Below, one piece after another: positions 1 through 9,810 of a stretch of 64,000 nt of DNA. The notes beneath the pieces were generated by a model. The model was not told the DNA's origin, did not search any database, and saw only the letters and a program-made list of their open reading frames with translations. Source of the DNA: Acidimicrobiia bacterium (GTDB lineage Bacteria > Actinomycetota > Acidimicrobiia > UBA2766); contig JADZDR010000004.1 of NCBI GenBank assembly GCA_020850945.1, positions 1-64,000 on the forward strand. The letters run 5' to 3'. The position numbers were made by a program, and so were the translations under genes. How positions within the stretch are numbered: position 1 is the stretch's first letter; each line of letters opens with the position of its first letter.

Positions 1-988
1 CATAGGGCGGTGCGAGGTCGACGGCGCGGCCCCGCACGTCGATCACCGTCGTGCCCAGGGCCGCCTGCGCCGCGCCGCAAAGGAGTCCCTCGGTCAGGTC
101 CATCATCCCGGCGTAGTCGGTGAACGCCTCGTAGGCCTCGAGGATCGTGAACTCGGGGTTGTGCCGCGAGTCGAGTCCCTCGTTGCGGAACACGCGTCCG
201 ATCTCGAACACGCGGTCCATGCCGCCGACAACGAGACGCTTCAGATGCAGTTCGAGGGCGATGCGGAGGTAGACGTCGATGTCGAGCGCGTTGTAGTGCG
301 TCACGAAGGGCCGGGCCGTGGCTCCACCCTGGATCGTGCCGAGGACGGGGGTCTCGACCTCGACGAAGCCGCGGTCCCCGAGGTGTGCGCGCATCGCATC
401 GATTGCGGCGTGGCGGATCGTGAAGACACGGCGGGCGTCCTCGTTCACCATGAGATCTACGTAGCGCTGCCGGTAGCGCGTCTCGACGTCGGCGAGTCCC
501 TTCTGCTTGTCGGGCATGGGCCGCAACGCCTTAGCGAGCATGCAGAAGTCGGCGACCTCGACGGACAGCTCACCGCGGCGTGTCGAGATGACGCGGCCCT
601 CGACACCGACCCAGTCGCCGGCATCCACGGCCTTGAAGCGGTCCATCGTCTCCTTGCCGCACACCGCCTGGGAGACGAGGAGCTGCACCTCACCTGTGCT
701 GTCCCGCATCGTCGCGAAGACGAGCTTGCCGTGTCCGCGGACGAGCATCACCCGCCCTGCCGTGCGCACGTGGACGTCTGTCTCCTCCTCCGCCCCGAGG
801 TGTCCCCACTCGTCCCGGATCTCCCCCAGCGTGTGCGTGCGATCGAAGCGGCTCGGGTAGGGGTCGACGCCCTGCGCGCGCAGGCCATCCACCTTCGCGT
901 AGCGGGCTTCGAGGAGGTCGGGTGGTTCGCCCTGCGTCCCACCTGCGGGGGGGTCAGGACGCGACGGTTCGGCACCGGGTTCGGTCAT
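1..988 (-). CDS. lysS: Lysyl-tRNA synthetase (class II), N-terminal part, truncated by window edge
   Basis: Reverse-strand translation MTEPGAEPSRPDPPAGG...YAKVDGLRAQGVDPYPSRFDRTHTLGEIRDEW...GRVMLVRGHGKLVFATMRD...VETPVLGTIQGGATARPFVTHYNALDIDVYLRIALELHLKRLVVGGMDRVFEIGRVFRNEGLDSRHNPEFTILEAYEA; class II LysRS motifs. Confidence 0.93.
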   Translation of the reverse strand, partial: MTEPGAEPSRPDPPAGGTQGEPPDLLEARYAKVDGLRAQGVDPYPSRFDRTHTLGEIRDEWGHLGAEEETDVHVRTAGRVMLVRGHGKLVFATMRDSTGEVQLLVSQAVCGKETMDRFKAVDAGDWVGVEGRVISTRRGELSVEVADFCMLAKALRPMPDKQKGLADVETRYRQRYVDLMVNEDARRVFTIRHAAIDAMRAHLGDRGFVEVETPVLGTIQGGATARPFVTHYNALDIDVYLRIALELHLKRLVVGGMDRVFEIGRVFRNEGLDSRHNPEFTILEAYEAFTDYAGMMDLTEGLLCGAAQAALGTTVIDVRGRAVDLAPPY

Positions 989-1020
989 GCTGGGCGCACC
1001 CTAGAGGACGTCACGAGGGT

Positions 1021-1064
1021 TCTGGGTACCTGAGCGGCGATATATCGCCGCTCAGGTACCCAGA
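1021..1064. repeat. Perfect 44-bp palindrome (22-bp arms, no spacer) between divergent lysS and HIT genes
   Basis: TCTGGGTACCTGAGCGGCGATA|TATCGCCGCTCAGGTACCCAGA read directly. Confidence 0.95.
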
Positions 1065-1144
1065 CCTTGTGCATGGCGAGGGGGACCCGCGTCCGTGATC
1101 GGTGGTATATCCACGTGGAACCCTTTACCTGCCGGAGGTCTGGT

Positions 1145-1513
1145 ATGGCGACCGCGTACGACCGGGACAACATCTTCGCGAAGATCCTGCGAGGTGAGAT
1201 CCCCTGCGACCGCGTCTACGAGGACGACCACGTCCTCGCCTTCCGCGACATCAACCCGCAGGCGCCCGTCCACGTCCTCGTGATACCCAAGGGCGAGTAC
1301 GTGTCGATGGACGACTTCGCGGAGAGCGCGGGCGATGCCGAGATCGCCGCCTTCGTCCGGGCCGTGGGCCGGGTCGCGCGTGAGCTCGGCCTGCAGGACC
1401 CCGGCTACCGCATCCTCGCGAACCACGGCGCGGACTCGCACCAGGAGGTGCCGCACCTGCACGTGCACATCTTCGGCGGCCGCCCGCTCGGACCGATGCT
1501 CGTGCGCACGTGA
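1145..1513 (+). CDS. HIT (histidine triad) family protein
   Basis: NIFAKILRGEIPCDRVYEDDHVLAFRDINPQAPVHVLVIPK...HQEVPHLHVHIFGGRPLG; HxHxH triad. Confidence 0.93.
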   Translation: MATAYDRDNIFAKILRGEIPCDRVYEDDHVLAFRDINPQAPVHVLVIPKGEYVSMDDFAESAGDAEIAAFVRAVGRVARELGLQDPGYRILANHGADSHQEVPHLHVHIFGGRPLGPMLVRT

Positions 1514-1627
1514 CCCCACCGGCTGGAGGCACACCCCGAGGCGGCGCGTAGACTGGCCTACGCCGGACGCGTCCGTCGAGTCGTCCCCCGGCCAGAGATC
1601 TCCATCGAGCAGCTCCGAGGAGCCCGC

Positions 1628-1954
1628 ATGAAGCCCGACATCCATCCCGAGTACAGATCGGTCGTGTTCCAGGACCGATCGGAGGACTTCGCGTTCCTCA
1701 CGCGGTCGACGATCGAGACGAACGAGACGATCGACTGGGAGGACGGCAACACGTATCCCCTCGTACGCGTCGAGATCTCCTCGGCGAGCCACCCCTTCTA
1801 CACGGGCAAGATGAAGCTCGTCGACACGGCAGGGCGTGTCGAGAAGTTCCGGACCAAGTACCAGGAGGGTGCGGCAGCGCCTAAGCGCCACGTCTCCAAG
1901 AAGCGGCGCAAGGCCGTCGAGGCCGCCGAGCGCAGTCCCGAGGAAGAGGACTGA
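1628..1954 (+). CDS. rpmE2: 50S ribosomal protein L31 type B
   Basis: [28 protein letters not shown]...[36 protein letters not shown]. Confidence 0.92.
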   Translation: MKPDIHPEYRSVVFQDRSEDFAFLTRSTIETNETIDWEDGNTYPLVRVEISSASHPFYTGKMKLVDTAGRVEKFRTKYQEGAAAPKRHVSKKRRKAVEAAERSPEEED

Positions 1955-2030
1955 CCCAGCCTCATCCGTGCCCGGCACACGTGTTCGTGCGGGCCGTGCG
2001 CGTCTGGCTATCGTCGGCACAGCCGCACAA

Positions 2031-2222
2031 CTCCGGCGGGAGAGTCCCCCACGTTGGGGCGCCGAAGGAGCAACCGACCCCGGAATCTCTCAGGCCCCAG
2101 GACCGCCGGAGCAGGCACCTCTGGAGAGAAGGCACACCCACGAAGCCCACGACAGTGCCTCACCGAAGGGGAAAGCCGGCCCTGGGCCGGCGAAGCTCTC
2201 AGGTACCGCGACAGAGGGGGTC
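2031..2222 (+). ncRNA. Tandem glycine riboswitch (gcvT motif, two aptamers)
   Basis: Aptamer 1 ...CGGCGGGAGAGTCCC...GGCGCCGAAGGAGCAA...AATCTCTCAGGCCCCAGGACCGCCGG; aptamer 2 ...CTCTGGAGAGAAGGC...CACCGAAGGGGAAAGCCGG...GAAGCTCTCAGGTACCGCGACAGAGG; directly upstream of gcvP. Confidence 0.95.
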
Positions 2223-2239
2223 CGACCGGGGAGGTCACG

Positions 2240-5113
2240 ATGCCCGACGTGCGCAGCGGTACCGCGAAGCCCGCACCGTTCACATCCAGACACATTGGCC
2301 CGTCACAGGACGAGCAGCGACGCATGCTCGACGTGATCGGCTGCGGGACCCTCGACGAGCTGATCGACCGCGCAGTACCCAAGTCGATCCGGGCGGACGA
2401 ACCGCTCGCGCTCCCACCCGGCACGGACGAAGCGGAGATGCTCAGTCGACTCCGGGACATCGCGTCCGAGAACGAGGTCTTCACGAGCCTGATCGGACTC
2501 GGCTACCACGACACGCACACCCCGCCGGTCATCCTGCGTAACGTCCTCGAGAACCCCGGCTGGTACACGGCGTACACCCCCTACCAGCCGGAGATCTCCC
2601 AGGGCCGCCTCGAGGTCCTCCTCAACTTCCAGACGATGATCTGCGACCTCACGGGCATGGACATCGCGAACGCGTCGCTGCTCGACGCCGGCACGGCCGC
2701 GGCAGAGGCGATGACGCTGCTCCTCCGCCGGCAGCCCAAGGCCCCCCAGCGCTTCCTCGTCGACGCCGACTGCCACCCGCAGACGATCGAGATCGTGCGC
2801 ACGCGCGCCCGTCCCCTCGGCATCGAGGTCGTCGTCGGTGCGGCCGAGACCGATCTCGCCGCCGAGCTGTCCGACGGTGGGCTGTTCGGTGTCCTCGTGC
2901 CCTATCCGGGATCGAGCGGGCGGATCCCCGATCTCGAGGCGATCACCGCATGTGCGCAGGCCGGCGGCGCGGGTGTCGCCGTCGCCGCAGATCCGCTTGC
3001 CCTTGTGCTGCTGCGTTCCCCCGGCGAGCTCGGCGTTGACGTCGTGACCGGCACCGTGCAGCGCTTCGGCGTGCCTCTCGGGTTCGGGGGGCCGAACGCC
3101 GGATTCATCGCCGTGCGCGAGAAGGCCGAGCGATCACTGCCGGGGCGTCTCGTCGGGGTGTCCGTGGACAGCGCCGGGCGTCCTGCCCTGCGGCTCGCGC
3201 TCCAGACGCGCGAGCAGCACATCCGCCGCGAGAAGGCGACGTCGAACATCTGCACGGCGCAGGTGCTCCTCGCAGTCATGGCCGCCCTGTACGCGCAGTG
3301 GCACGGACCAGACGGTCTGCGCGACATCGCCGAGCGCGTCCACAGGCACACTGCCGTCCTCGGCGCCGGACTCCGCGCCGGGGGTGTCGAGGTCGCGCAC
3401 GAGCTCTTCTTCGACACGATCACGCTGTCGGTACCCGCCCGTGCCGCCGAGATCGTGCAGGCCGCAGCCGGGCGGCGCGTCAACCTGCGGTACGTCGACC
3501 CCGACACTGTGGGGATCAGCCTCGACGAGACGACGACACCGGAGATCGTGGAGTCGGTCTGGGCGGCGTGCGGTGTCGAGGCGGACTACGCCGACGTGGC
3601 CCGGGGGGCACGCGGGGTGCTCGGCCCGGAGCAGTGCCGCACGGACGAGATCCTCACGCATCCCGTGTTCCACTCCTACCGGTCCGAGACGGAGATGCTC
3701 CGCTATCTGCGGCGTCTCGCCGACCGCGACATAGCGCTCGACCGGGCGATGATCCCGCTCGGTTCGTGCACGATGAAGCTGAACGCGGCGGCCGAGATGA
3801 TCCCCGTGACGTGGCGGGAGTTCGCCGCCGTCCACCCCTTCGCCCCGCTCACGCAGGCGGCCGGGTACCTCCACCTCGTCCGCGAGCTGTCGCGCATGCT
3901 CGTCGAGATCACCGGCTACGACGCGATCTCGCTCCAGCCCAACGCGGGGTCGCAGGGCGAGTACGCGGGGCTGCTCGCGATCCGGGCGTGGCATGCGAGC
4001 CGGGGAGAGGGAGGGCGGGACGTCTGTCTCATCCCCGCGTCCGCGCACGGTACGAACGCGGCGTCTGCGGCCATGGCGGGCATGGAGGTCGTCGTCGTCG
4101 CGTGCGACGAGGGCGGCAACGTGGACATGGACGACCTGAAGGCGAAGGCGGCGCAACACGCGGGCCGCCTCGCCGCGATGATGATCACGTACCCGTCGAC
4201 GCACGGCGTCTACGAGGAGCACGTGCGGGAGCTGTGCGACGTCGTCCACGCGAGCGGCGGCCAGGTGTACCTCGACGGCGCGAACCTCAACGCCCTCGTC
4301 GGGCTCGCCGCCCCGGGCCACTTCGGCGCCGACGTGAGCCACCTCAATCTGCACAAGACGTTCTGCATCCCCCACGGCGGCGGGGGTCCCGGGGTCGGTC
4401 CGGTGGCGGTGCGGGAGCACCTCGCCCCCTTCCTCCCGAGCCATCCTCTCGTGCCCGAAGCCGGTCCGGCCACGGGTGTCGGCCCGATCTCGGACGCGCC
4501 GTGGGGATCCGCCGGCATCCTGCCGATCGCTTGGGCCTACATCACCCTCATGGGTGAGGACGGGCTCCTGGCCGCGACCCGTGTCGCCGTCCTCAGCGCG
4601 AACTACGTGGCTCACCGCCTCGCCCCGCACTACCCGGTCCTGTACACCGGGGAGCACGGCCTCGTGGCGCACGAGTGCATCGTCGACATCCGCGGCCTGA
4701 CTGCCGAGACGGGTGTGACCGTCGACGACATCGCGAAGCGCCTCGTCGACTACGGCTTCCACGCGCCCACGATGTCGTTCCCCGTTCCCGGCACGCTCAT
4801 GGTCGAGCCGACGGAGTCCGAGAGCCTCGCCGAGCTCGACCGCTTCTGTGAGGCGATGATCGCGATCCGTGCCGAGATCGACCGCCTCGCGGCGGGGGAG
4901 TGGCCCGAGGACGACAACCCCCTGCGCTGTGCCCCGCACACGGCCGAGGACGTCACGGCCGACGACTGGTCACACGCGTATCCGCGGGAGCTCGCCGCCT
5001 ACCCCGTGGCGGGCCTGCGCCGCGACAAGTACTGGCCGCCCGTGGGCCGTATCGACAACGCGTGGGGCGACCGTCACCTCTTCTGCTCCTGCCCCCTGCC
5101 CGAGGAAGCCTGA
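2240..5113 (+). CDS. gcvP: Glycine dehydrogenase (decarboxylating), single-chain P protein
   Basis: [18 protein letters not shown]...[13 protein letters not shown]...[16 protein letters not shown]...[22 protein letters not shown]. Confidence 0.97.
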   Translation: MPDVRSGTAKPAPFTSRHIGPSQDEQRRMLDVIGCGTLDELIDRAVPKSIRADEPLALPPGTDEAEMLSRLRDIASENEVFTSLIGLGYHDTHTPPVILRNVLENPGWYTAYTPYQPEISQGRLEVLLNFQTMICDLTGMDIANASLLDAGTAAAEAMTLLLRRQPKAPQRFLVDADCHPQTIEIVRTRARPLGIEVVVGAAETDLAAELSDGGLFGVLVPYPGSSGRIPDLEAITACAQAGGAGVAVAADPLALVLLRSPGELGVDVVTGTVQRFGVPLGFGGPNAGFIAVREKAERSLPGRLVGVSVDSAGRPALRLALQTREQHIRREKATSNICTAQVLLAVMAALYAQWHGPDGLRDIAERVHRHTAVLGAGLRAGGVEVAHELFFDTITLSVPARAAEIVQAAAGRRVNLRYVDPDTVGISLDETTTPEIVESVWAACGVEADYADVARGARGVLGPEQCRTDEILTHPVFHSYRSETEMLRYLRRLADRDIALDRAMIPLGSCTMKLNAAAEMIPVTWREFAAVHPFAPLTQAAGYLHLVRELSRMLVEITGYDAISLQPNAGSQGEYAGLLAIRAWHASRGEGGRDVCLIPASAHGTNAASAAMAGMEVVVVACDEGGNVDMDDLKAKAAQHAGRLAAMMITYPSTHGVYEEHVRELCDVVHASGGQVYLDGANLNALVGLAAPGHFGADVSHLNLHKTFCIPHGGGGPGVGPVAVREHLAPFLPSHPLVPEAGPATGVGPISDAPWGSAGILPIAWAYITLMGEDGLLAATRVAVLSANYVAHRLAPHYPVLYTGEHGLVAHECIVDIRGLTAETGVTVDDIAKRLVDYGFHAPTMSFPVPGTLMVEPTESESLAELDRFCEAMIAIRAEIDRLAAGEWPEDDNPLRCAPHTAEDVTADDWSHAYPRELAAYPVAGLRRDKYWPPVGRIDNAWGDRHLFCSCPLPEEA

Positions 5114-5118
5114 GTCGT

Positions 5119-5502
5119 TCATGCGGCGAAGTCGACGGCATCCGGTGAGAAGAGATCGTGGAGGCGGGTGACGCCGTCGAGGTTGTCGGCGTAGTAGCGC
5201 GCCACGCGACCGCCCCTGGTGTGGTCGACCATGTCGACGCTGTCCGTTCCTGTCGCCTGTAGCACCGTGTAGACGAAGTCGCCGAGATGCAGGGCGCTCG
5301 CCTCGACCCCGCCGGCGAGGACATCGCACTCGAAGGTGAAGACGGATCCCGAGCCGGCCCCACGGATCTCGTGTTCCCCCCCGTTCCGGGTGTCTCTGGC
5401 GTGTCCGACTTCGCTGACGAAGATCACGGGCCGCTCGGACGAGGGAGCCGTCGAGGCCGACGGCGGGGTTCCGGCTGCTCTGCTCAGAGGGATCAGATTC
5501 AT
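5119..5502 (-). CDS. Hypothetical protein (start could be 5532)
   Basis: ORF MNLIPLSRAAGTPPSAS...HLGDFVYTVLQATGTDSVDMVDHTRGGRVARYYADNLDGVTRLHDLFSPDAVDFAA; ends 5 bp from gcvP stop. Confidence 0.55.
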   Translation of the reverse strand: MNLIPLSRAAGTPPSASTAPSSERPVIFVSEVGHARDTRNGGEHEIRGAGSGSVFTFECDVLAGGVEASALHLGDFVYTVLQATGTDSVDMVDHTRGGRVARYYADNLDGVTRLHDLFSPDAVDFAA

Positions 5503-5549
5503 CGTGGGCCTCCTCTCTCGGACATGGGACACACAGCACCCGGTCGTGC

Positions 5550-5963
5550 TTACACGGTGTCTGACGCGGGAGGCATCGCCGGGGTTCCCCGGCGCGTGTT
5601 ATCGGACGGGTGGTGCCGGGGGGGCTGCGCGGGCGGAGGGCCAGGTGGAGGCTGCGGTTGGGCCGGGTCCTGTTGGGGTCCGAGTTGTTCGTACGGCATG
5701 GGAGGAATCGCCGTCGCCCACTCCCGCACCGTCGTCGCGTAGACCTGTTGGTGCGGCATGCGGCCGGCTTGCACCATGGCCTCGTACCGGGTTTTGGCGA
5801 TGTCGCTCACAGGGGCGATCGCGACGGCAGTCCCGTACGCGCAGATCTCGCTCCACTGGCCGATTGCACCGGAGTCGAAGCGCATCCCGATGATGCCGTT
5901 CGCTCCCCGCGCCTCTGCCTCCTGGACCATGCGGGGGTGACTCCTACCTGTCCCGCTCGTCAC
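5550..5963 (-). CDS. YbjQ/DUF74-like C-terminal domain protein with Pro-rich tail; N-terminal half absent
   Basis: MVQEAEARGANGIIGMRFDSGAIGQWSEICAYGTAVAIAPV matches the C-terminal YbjQ motif; GTG start overlaps bacterioferritin stop (GTGA). Confidence 0.6.
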   Translation of the reverse strand: MTSGTGRSHPRMVQEAEARGANGIIGMRFDSGAIGQWSEICAYGTAVAIAPVSDIAKTRYEAMVQAGRMPHQQVYATTVREWATAIPPMPYEQLGPQQDPAQPQPPPGPPPAQPPRHHPSDNTRRGTPAMPPASDTV

Positions 5964-6424
5964 ATCTGGTCGGCGAGGTAGGTCTGGGAGCCGAGGTCGC
6001 CGATGAGGTTGAGTTGGGTCTCGAGCCAGTCGACGTGCTCCTCCTCGGACACGAGGATCTGCTCGAGCATGTCGCGCGATCCGTTGTCACCCTTCTCGGT
6101 GCACACGCGGATCCCGTTGTTGAGGCGCTCGACGGCGTCGTGCTCGACGACGAGGTCGAGGCGCAACTGCTCCTCGACCGTGCCGCCGAGGCTGATGGGG
6201 CCGAGGCGCGAGACGTCGGGGCGGCCATCGAAGTAGAGGATGCGCTCGATGAGCGATTCGGCGTGCTTCATCTCTTCGATCGACTGGGTGCGTGTCGTCT
6301 GTGCGAGCTTCGCATAGCCCCAGTTCGTCTGCATCTTCGCGTGCGCGAAGTACTGGTTCACCCCCGTCAGCTCGGCGCTGAGCACGTCGTTGAGGATCTC
6401 GAGAACCTCGGGATCACCTTGCAT
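5960..6424 (-). CDS. bfr: Bacterioferritin
   Basis: [41 protein letters not shown]...[21 protein letters not shown]...[17 protein letters not shown]. Confidence 0.93.
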   Translation of the reverse strand: MQGDPEVLEILNDVLSAELTGVNQYFAHAKMQTNWGYAKLAQTTRTQSIEEMKHAESLIERILYFDGRPDVSRLGPISLGGTVEEQLRLDLVVEHDAVERLNNGIRVCTEKGDNGSRDMLEQILVSEEEHVDWLETQLNLIGDLGSQTYLADQM

Positions 6425-6529
6425 CGTCAACCTCCTCGGGCGCGGCCGGGCGCCGCGGCTCGTCTGCGTCTCCGGTCAGACGCTACCGTGAACGGCGCAG
6501 GGGTTCAGGGTCCAAGGGGGTAGGCCTCC

Positions 6530-8263
6530 GTGGCGAGGGGTTGCGACAGTCCTTTCGAGCAGGCGGTAGCGGACCTGACCCGTCCCGGAGCGAGGTTCGA
6601 GATGGTCACCGAGACGGTGGGTAGGACCCCGATGCGGGTCTTCAGGAAGCGCCTCGGCAGCCTCCGCGAGATCGGGCGGCGGGCGATCGCGCGTGGCGAC
6701 CGTCCGGCTGTCGTGGCCGGTACGCGGCGCCTCACCTACGCCGAGCTCTTCCGGGCCGTGAACGGGGTGTCACGGGAGCTCGCCGCCCGCGGTGTCGGCA
6801 AGGGGGACCGGGTCGCGATCCTCTCCGCCAACAACCTCGAGTGGATCGTCACCTTCTGGGCCGCCGTCGATCTCGGTGCAGTCGCCGTCGGCCTGAACGG
6901 CTGGTGGACAGGCGACGAGATCCTCCATGCCCTGCAGGACAGCGGGGCGAAGCTCCTCGTCGCGGACACGAAGCGCCTCGAGCGAATACTCGGCAAGCTC
7001 GACGCGGTTCCCGAACTCCGCCACATCCTCGTGATCGGCCGCCATCCGGACGGCACCGGCGGCCAGACCGTGATCGAGGAGTTCGACGTGCTGTGGGGCG
7101 AAGCGGGGGACGAGTTCCCCGTGGTCGAGATCGACGAGGACGACCCGGCCGTGATCCTCTACACGAGTGGCACGACGGGCCGCGCGAAGGGAGCCGTCGC
7201 CACCCACCGCTCCTGGATCGCGTCGATCGACAACACGACCGCACTCGCGGCCGCCCGCAAGCTGGCCGCGGACTCGCCGCACGGCGACGCGCGTCCCGCG
7301 TACGAGGTGGCCCTCGTGACGGTGCCGTTCTTCCACGTGGCGGGTGGGCACACGCACCTCGTGATGGGCATCCTCGCGGGTTGGACTCTCGTCCTCCTCG
7401 AAGGCCGCTTCGACGCAGGCGAGGCGCTCCGCCTCATCGAGGAGGAGAAGGTCACGCGCTGGACTGCGGTACCGACGATGATCCGGCGCGTCGTCGACGA
7501 TCCCGCCATAGGCCTGCGCGACACCTCCACCCTGCACACGATGGCCTGGGGGGGTGCGCCCGCCCCACCCGAGCTGCGTGACGATGTGCGCAGGGCGATC
7601 CCGAGCCTGAAGGAGGGTGAGCTCGGCAACGCGTACGGCCTCACGGAGACGTCCAGCGCGGTCACCTTCCACGGCGAGCGCGGCAGCGGTCTGAAGCCGG
7701 CCTCCGTGGGCCGGGCCGTGTTCTGCGTGGACATCCGCATTGCCGACGCCGGCGGCGGGCCCGTACCGGCCGGGGAGGCCGGCGAGATACAGGTACGCGG
7801 ACCCATGGTCTTCGCCGGCTACTGGAACAACCCCGCGGCCACGGAGGCGGTCTTCGACGACGGCTGGTTCCGCACGGGTGACGTCGGGTACCTCGATCCC
7901 GACGGGTATCTGTTCGTCACGGATCGAATGAAGGACGTCGTGATCCGGGGCGGTGAGAACGTCTACTGCGTCGAGATAGAGGATCGCCTCGTGGCCCACC
8001 CCGACGTCCTCGACGCCGCCGTGGTCGGAGTCCCCCACGCCGACCTCGGCGAGGAGGTCAAGGCGGTGGTCCAGGTACGGGTGGGCTCGACCTTGGACGA
8101 GGCCGGCGTGCGGGAATGGGTCCGTTCGACCCTTGCGTCGTTCAAAGTGCCCTCTATCGTCGAGGTCCGGACGGAGCCGTTGCCTCGCAACGCGGCCGGG
8201 AAGCTCCTCAAGACGGTGTTGCGCAATCCTGCGGGTGAGACGGGTTTCGTCGAGACGTTGTGA
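6530..8263 (+). CDS. AMP-dependent acyl-CoA synthetase/ligase
   Basis: ILYTSGTTGRAKGAVATH, GNAYGLTETSS, DGWFRTGDVGYLDPDGYLFVTDRMKDVVIRGGENVYCVEIE. Confidence 0.92.
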   Translation: MARGCDSPFEQAVADLTRPGARFEMVTETVGRTPMRVFRKRLGSLREIGRRAIARGDRPAVVAGTRRLTYAELFRAVNGVSRELAARGVGKGDRVAILSANNLEWIVTFWAAVDLGAVAVGLNGWWTGDEILHALQDSGAKLLVADTKRLERILGKLDAVPELRHILVIGRHPDGTGGQTVIEEFDVLWGEAGDEFPVVEIDEDDPAVILYTSGTTGRAKGAVATHRSWIASIDNTTALAAARKLAADSPHGDARPAYEVALVTVPFFHVAGGHTHLVMGILAGWTLVLLEGRFDAGEALRLIEEEKVTRWTAVPTMIRRVVDDPAIGLRDTSTLHTMAWGGAPAPPELRDDVRRAIPSLKEGELGNAYGLTETSSAVTFHGERGSGLKPASVGRAVFCVDIRIADAGGGPVPAGEAGEIQVRGPMVFAGYWNNPAATEAVFDDGWFRTGDVGYLDPDGYLFVTDRMKDVVIRGGENVYCVEIEDRLVAHPDVLDAAVVGVPHADLGEEVKAVVQVRVGSTLDEAGVREWVRSTLASFKVPSIVEVRTEPLPRNAAGKLLKTVLRNPAGETGFVETL

Positions 8264-8280
8264 TCGGGGAGGAGAGTGAC

Positions 8281-9696
8281 ATGGCCATATACCCACGACC
8301 TGTGCGAACGGGCCTCGAGAGCGCGCGGGACGACTGGAAGTCCCGCTCGTACTGGGCGACGACCGTCGACTACACGCCGACCGATCCCCTGCAGGGGGAC
8401 AGGTCTGCCGACGTCGTGATCATCGGGGGCGGTTTCACGGGACAGCACGCCGCGCAGGCGCTCCGCGAGGAGGACCCGGGCCTCGATGTCGTCATCGTCG
8501 ATGCCGCCGTGTGCGGGTATGGGGGCAGTTCACGCAACGGCGGGTTCATGATGACGATGGTCGACCGCGGCCTCGCCGACTTCGCCCGTGATGTGGGGGA
8601 CATGGACGCGCGGGATGCGTGGCACGCCATCGCCGCCGAGATGGACGAGATCGAGAAGCTCTGCATCGCCGAGGGGGTCGATGCCGACATCCGCCGCACC
8701 GGCATCTACACCGTCTCGAACGGGCCCGAGCAGGACGAGAGGGTCGCGGAGGAATACGAGACGGCGCAGCGACTCGGCCTCCCCGGGTTCCGCTATCTCG
8801 ACCGGGAGGAGATCACCTCCCACATCCAGTCGAACTGGTTCCGCTGCGCCACGTTCGAGGACACGTGCCGGCTCCTCAATCCGGCCAAGCTCGTATGGGG
8901 ACTGCGGGACATCTCGCTGCGGCGGGGAGTCGCCGTGCACGAGATGTCGCCGGTGCGCGAGCTCATCGTCGACGGCGGCGGGGTGTCCGTCGTGACGGAC
9001 GGCGGGCGGGTGCGGGCGGACCGGGCGCTCGTCGCCACGAACGCCTTCTGCAGCGCCCTGCCCGATCTCCGCCGCTACCTCATGACCTTCTACGCGTACA
9101 TCATCCTCACGCGCCCCCTCACCGACGAGCAGTGGAGCCGCGTCGGCTGGCACGACCGGGCGGGTGTCGAGGACCGGCGTGTCTTCCATCACTACGTGCG
9201 ACCCACGGTGGACGGCCGCATCCTCTGGGGTGGACGTGACGCCCCTTTCGTGCCGGGTGAGCCCGACCCCGCATACGACCGCAACTACCCCGACTTCGGC
9301 CGACTCGAGGAGACGTTCCGGCACGCGTTCCCCCAACTCGACGACGTCGAGTTCGAGTACCGCTGGGGTGGACCCGTCGCCGCGACCGCCTCGTTCCTGC
9401 CGTTCGTCGGATGGTGGGACGACGCGCGCCGCGTCGTGCACGCCGTCGGCTACACGGGCCACGGTGTGGGTCCGTCCCGCCTCATCGGCCGCACCGCAGC
9501 CGACCTCCTGCTGGGGCGGGACACGGCGCGGACGCACCTCGTGTTCGCACGCAAGCGGCCGCAGTGGCTGCCGCGTGAACCGTTCCGGCAGTGGGTCGTG
9601 AACGCGTCGTCGAACCTCCTGCAGCGGGCTGACGACCACTCGAACGCGGGACCGATGGGCAGGGTCCTCGACGTGGCCTCCAAATACCTGAAGTAA
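8281..9696 (+). CDS. FAD-dependent oxidoreductase (DAO / gamma-glutamylputrescine-oxidase-like)
   Basis: ADVVIIGGGFTGQHAAQALRE Rossmann FAD motif; C-terminal GYTGHGVGPSRLIGRTAADLLLG. Confidence 0.88.
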   Translation: MAIYPRPVRTGLESARDDWKSRSYWATTVDYTPTDPLQGDRSADVVIIGGGFTGQHAAQALREEDPGLDVVIVDAAVCGYGGSSRNGGFMMTMVDRGLADFARDVGDMDARDAWHAIAAEMDEIEKLCIAEGVDADIRRTGIYTVSNGPEQDERVAEEYETAQRLGLPGFRYLDREEITSHIQSNWFRCATFEDTCRLLNPAKLVWGLRDISLRRGVAVHEMSPVRELIVDGGGVSVVTDGGRVRADRALVATNAFCSALPDLRRYLMTFYAYIILTRPLTDEQWSRVGWHDRAGVEDRRVFHHYVRPTVDGRILWGGRDAPFVPGEPDPAYDRNYPDFGRLEETFRHAFPQLDDVEFEYRWGGPVAATASFLPFVGWWDDARRVVHAVGYTGHGVGPSRLIGRTAADLLLGRDTARTHLVFARKRPQWLPREPFRQWVVNASSNLLQRADDHSNAGPMGRVLDVASKYLK

Positions 9697-9708
9697 CTTG
9701 AGAAGTCC

Positions 9709-9727
9709 GATAATCATGATTATTATC
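9709..9727. promoter_or_regulatory. Fur-family-like operator
   Basis: GATAATCATGATTATTATC matches 16/19 positions of the classical Fur box GATAATGATAATCATTATC; AT-rich dyad in a GC-rich intergenic gap. Confidence 0.6.
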
Positions 9728-9810
9728 TGACTTGTCGCCCGCGGTTTCCGTCGCGGCGCGATTCGCCGTGCCGACCACGACGACGCACAACACAGGGGGG
9801 TTCCCAGGTC

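Noticed and set aside
3134-4939. 601-aa reverse ORF inside gcvP
   Set aside because: Shadow ORF; gcvP motifs are continuous on the + strand.
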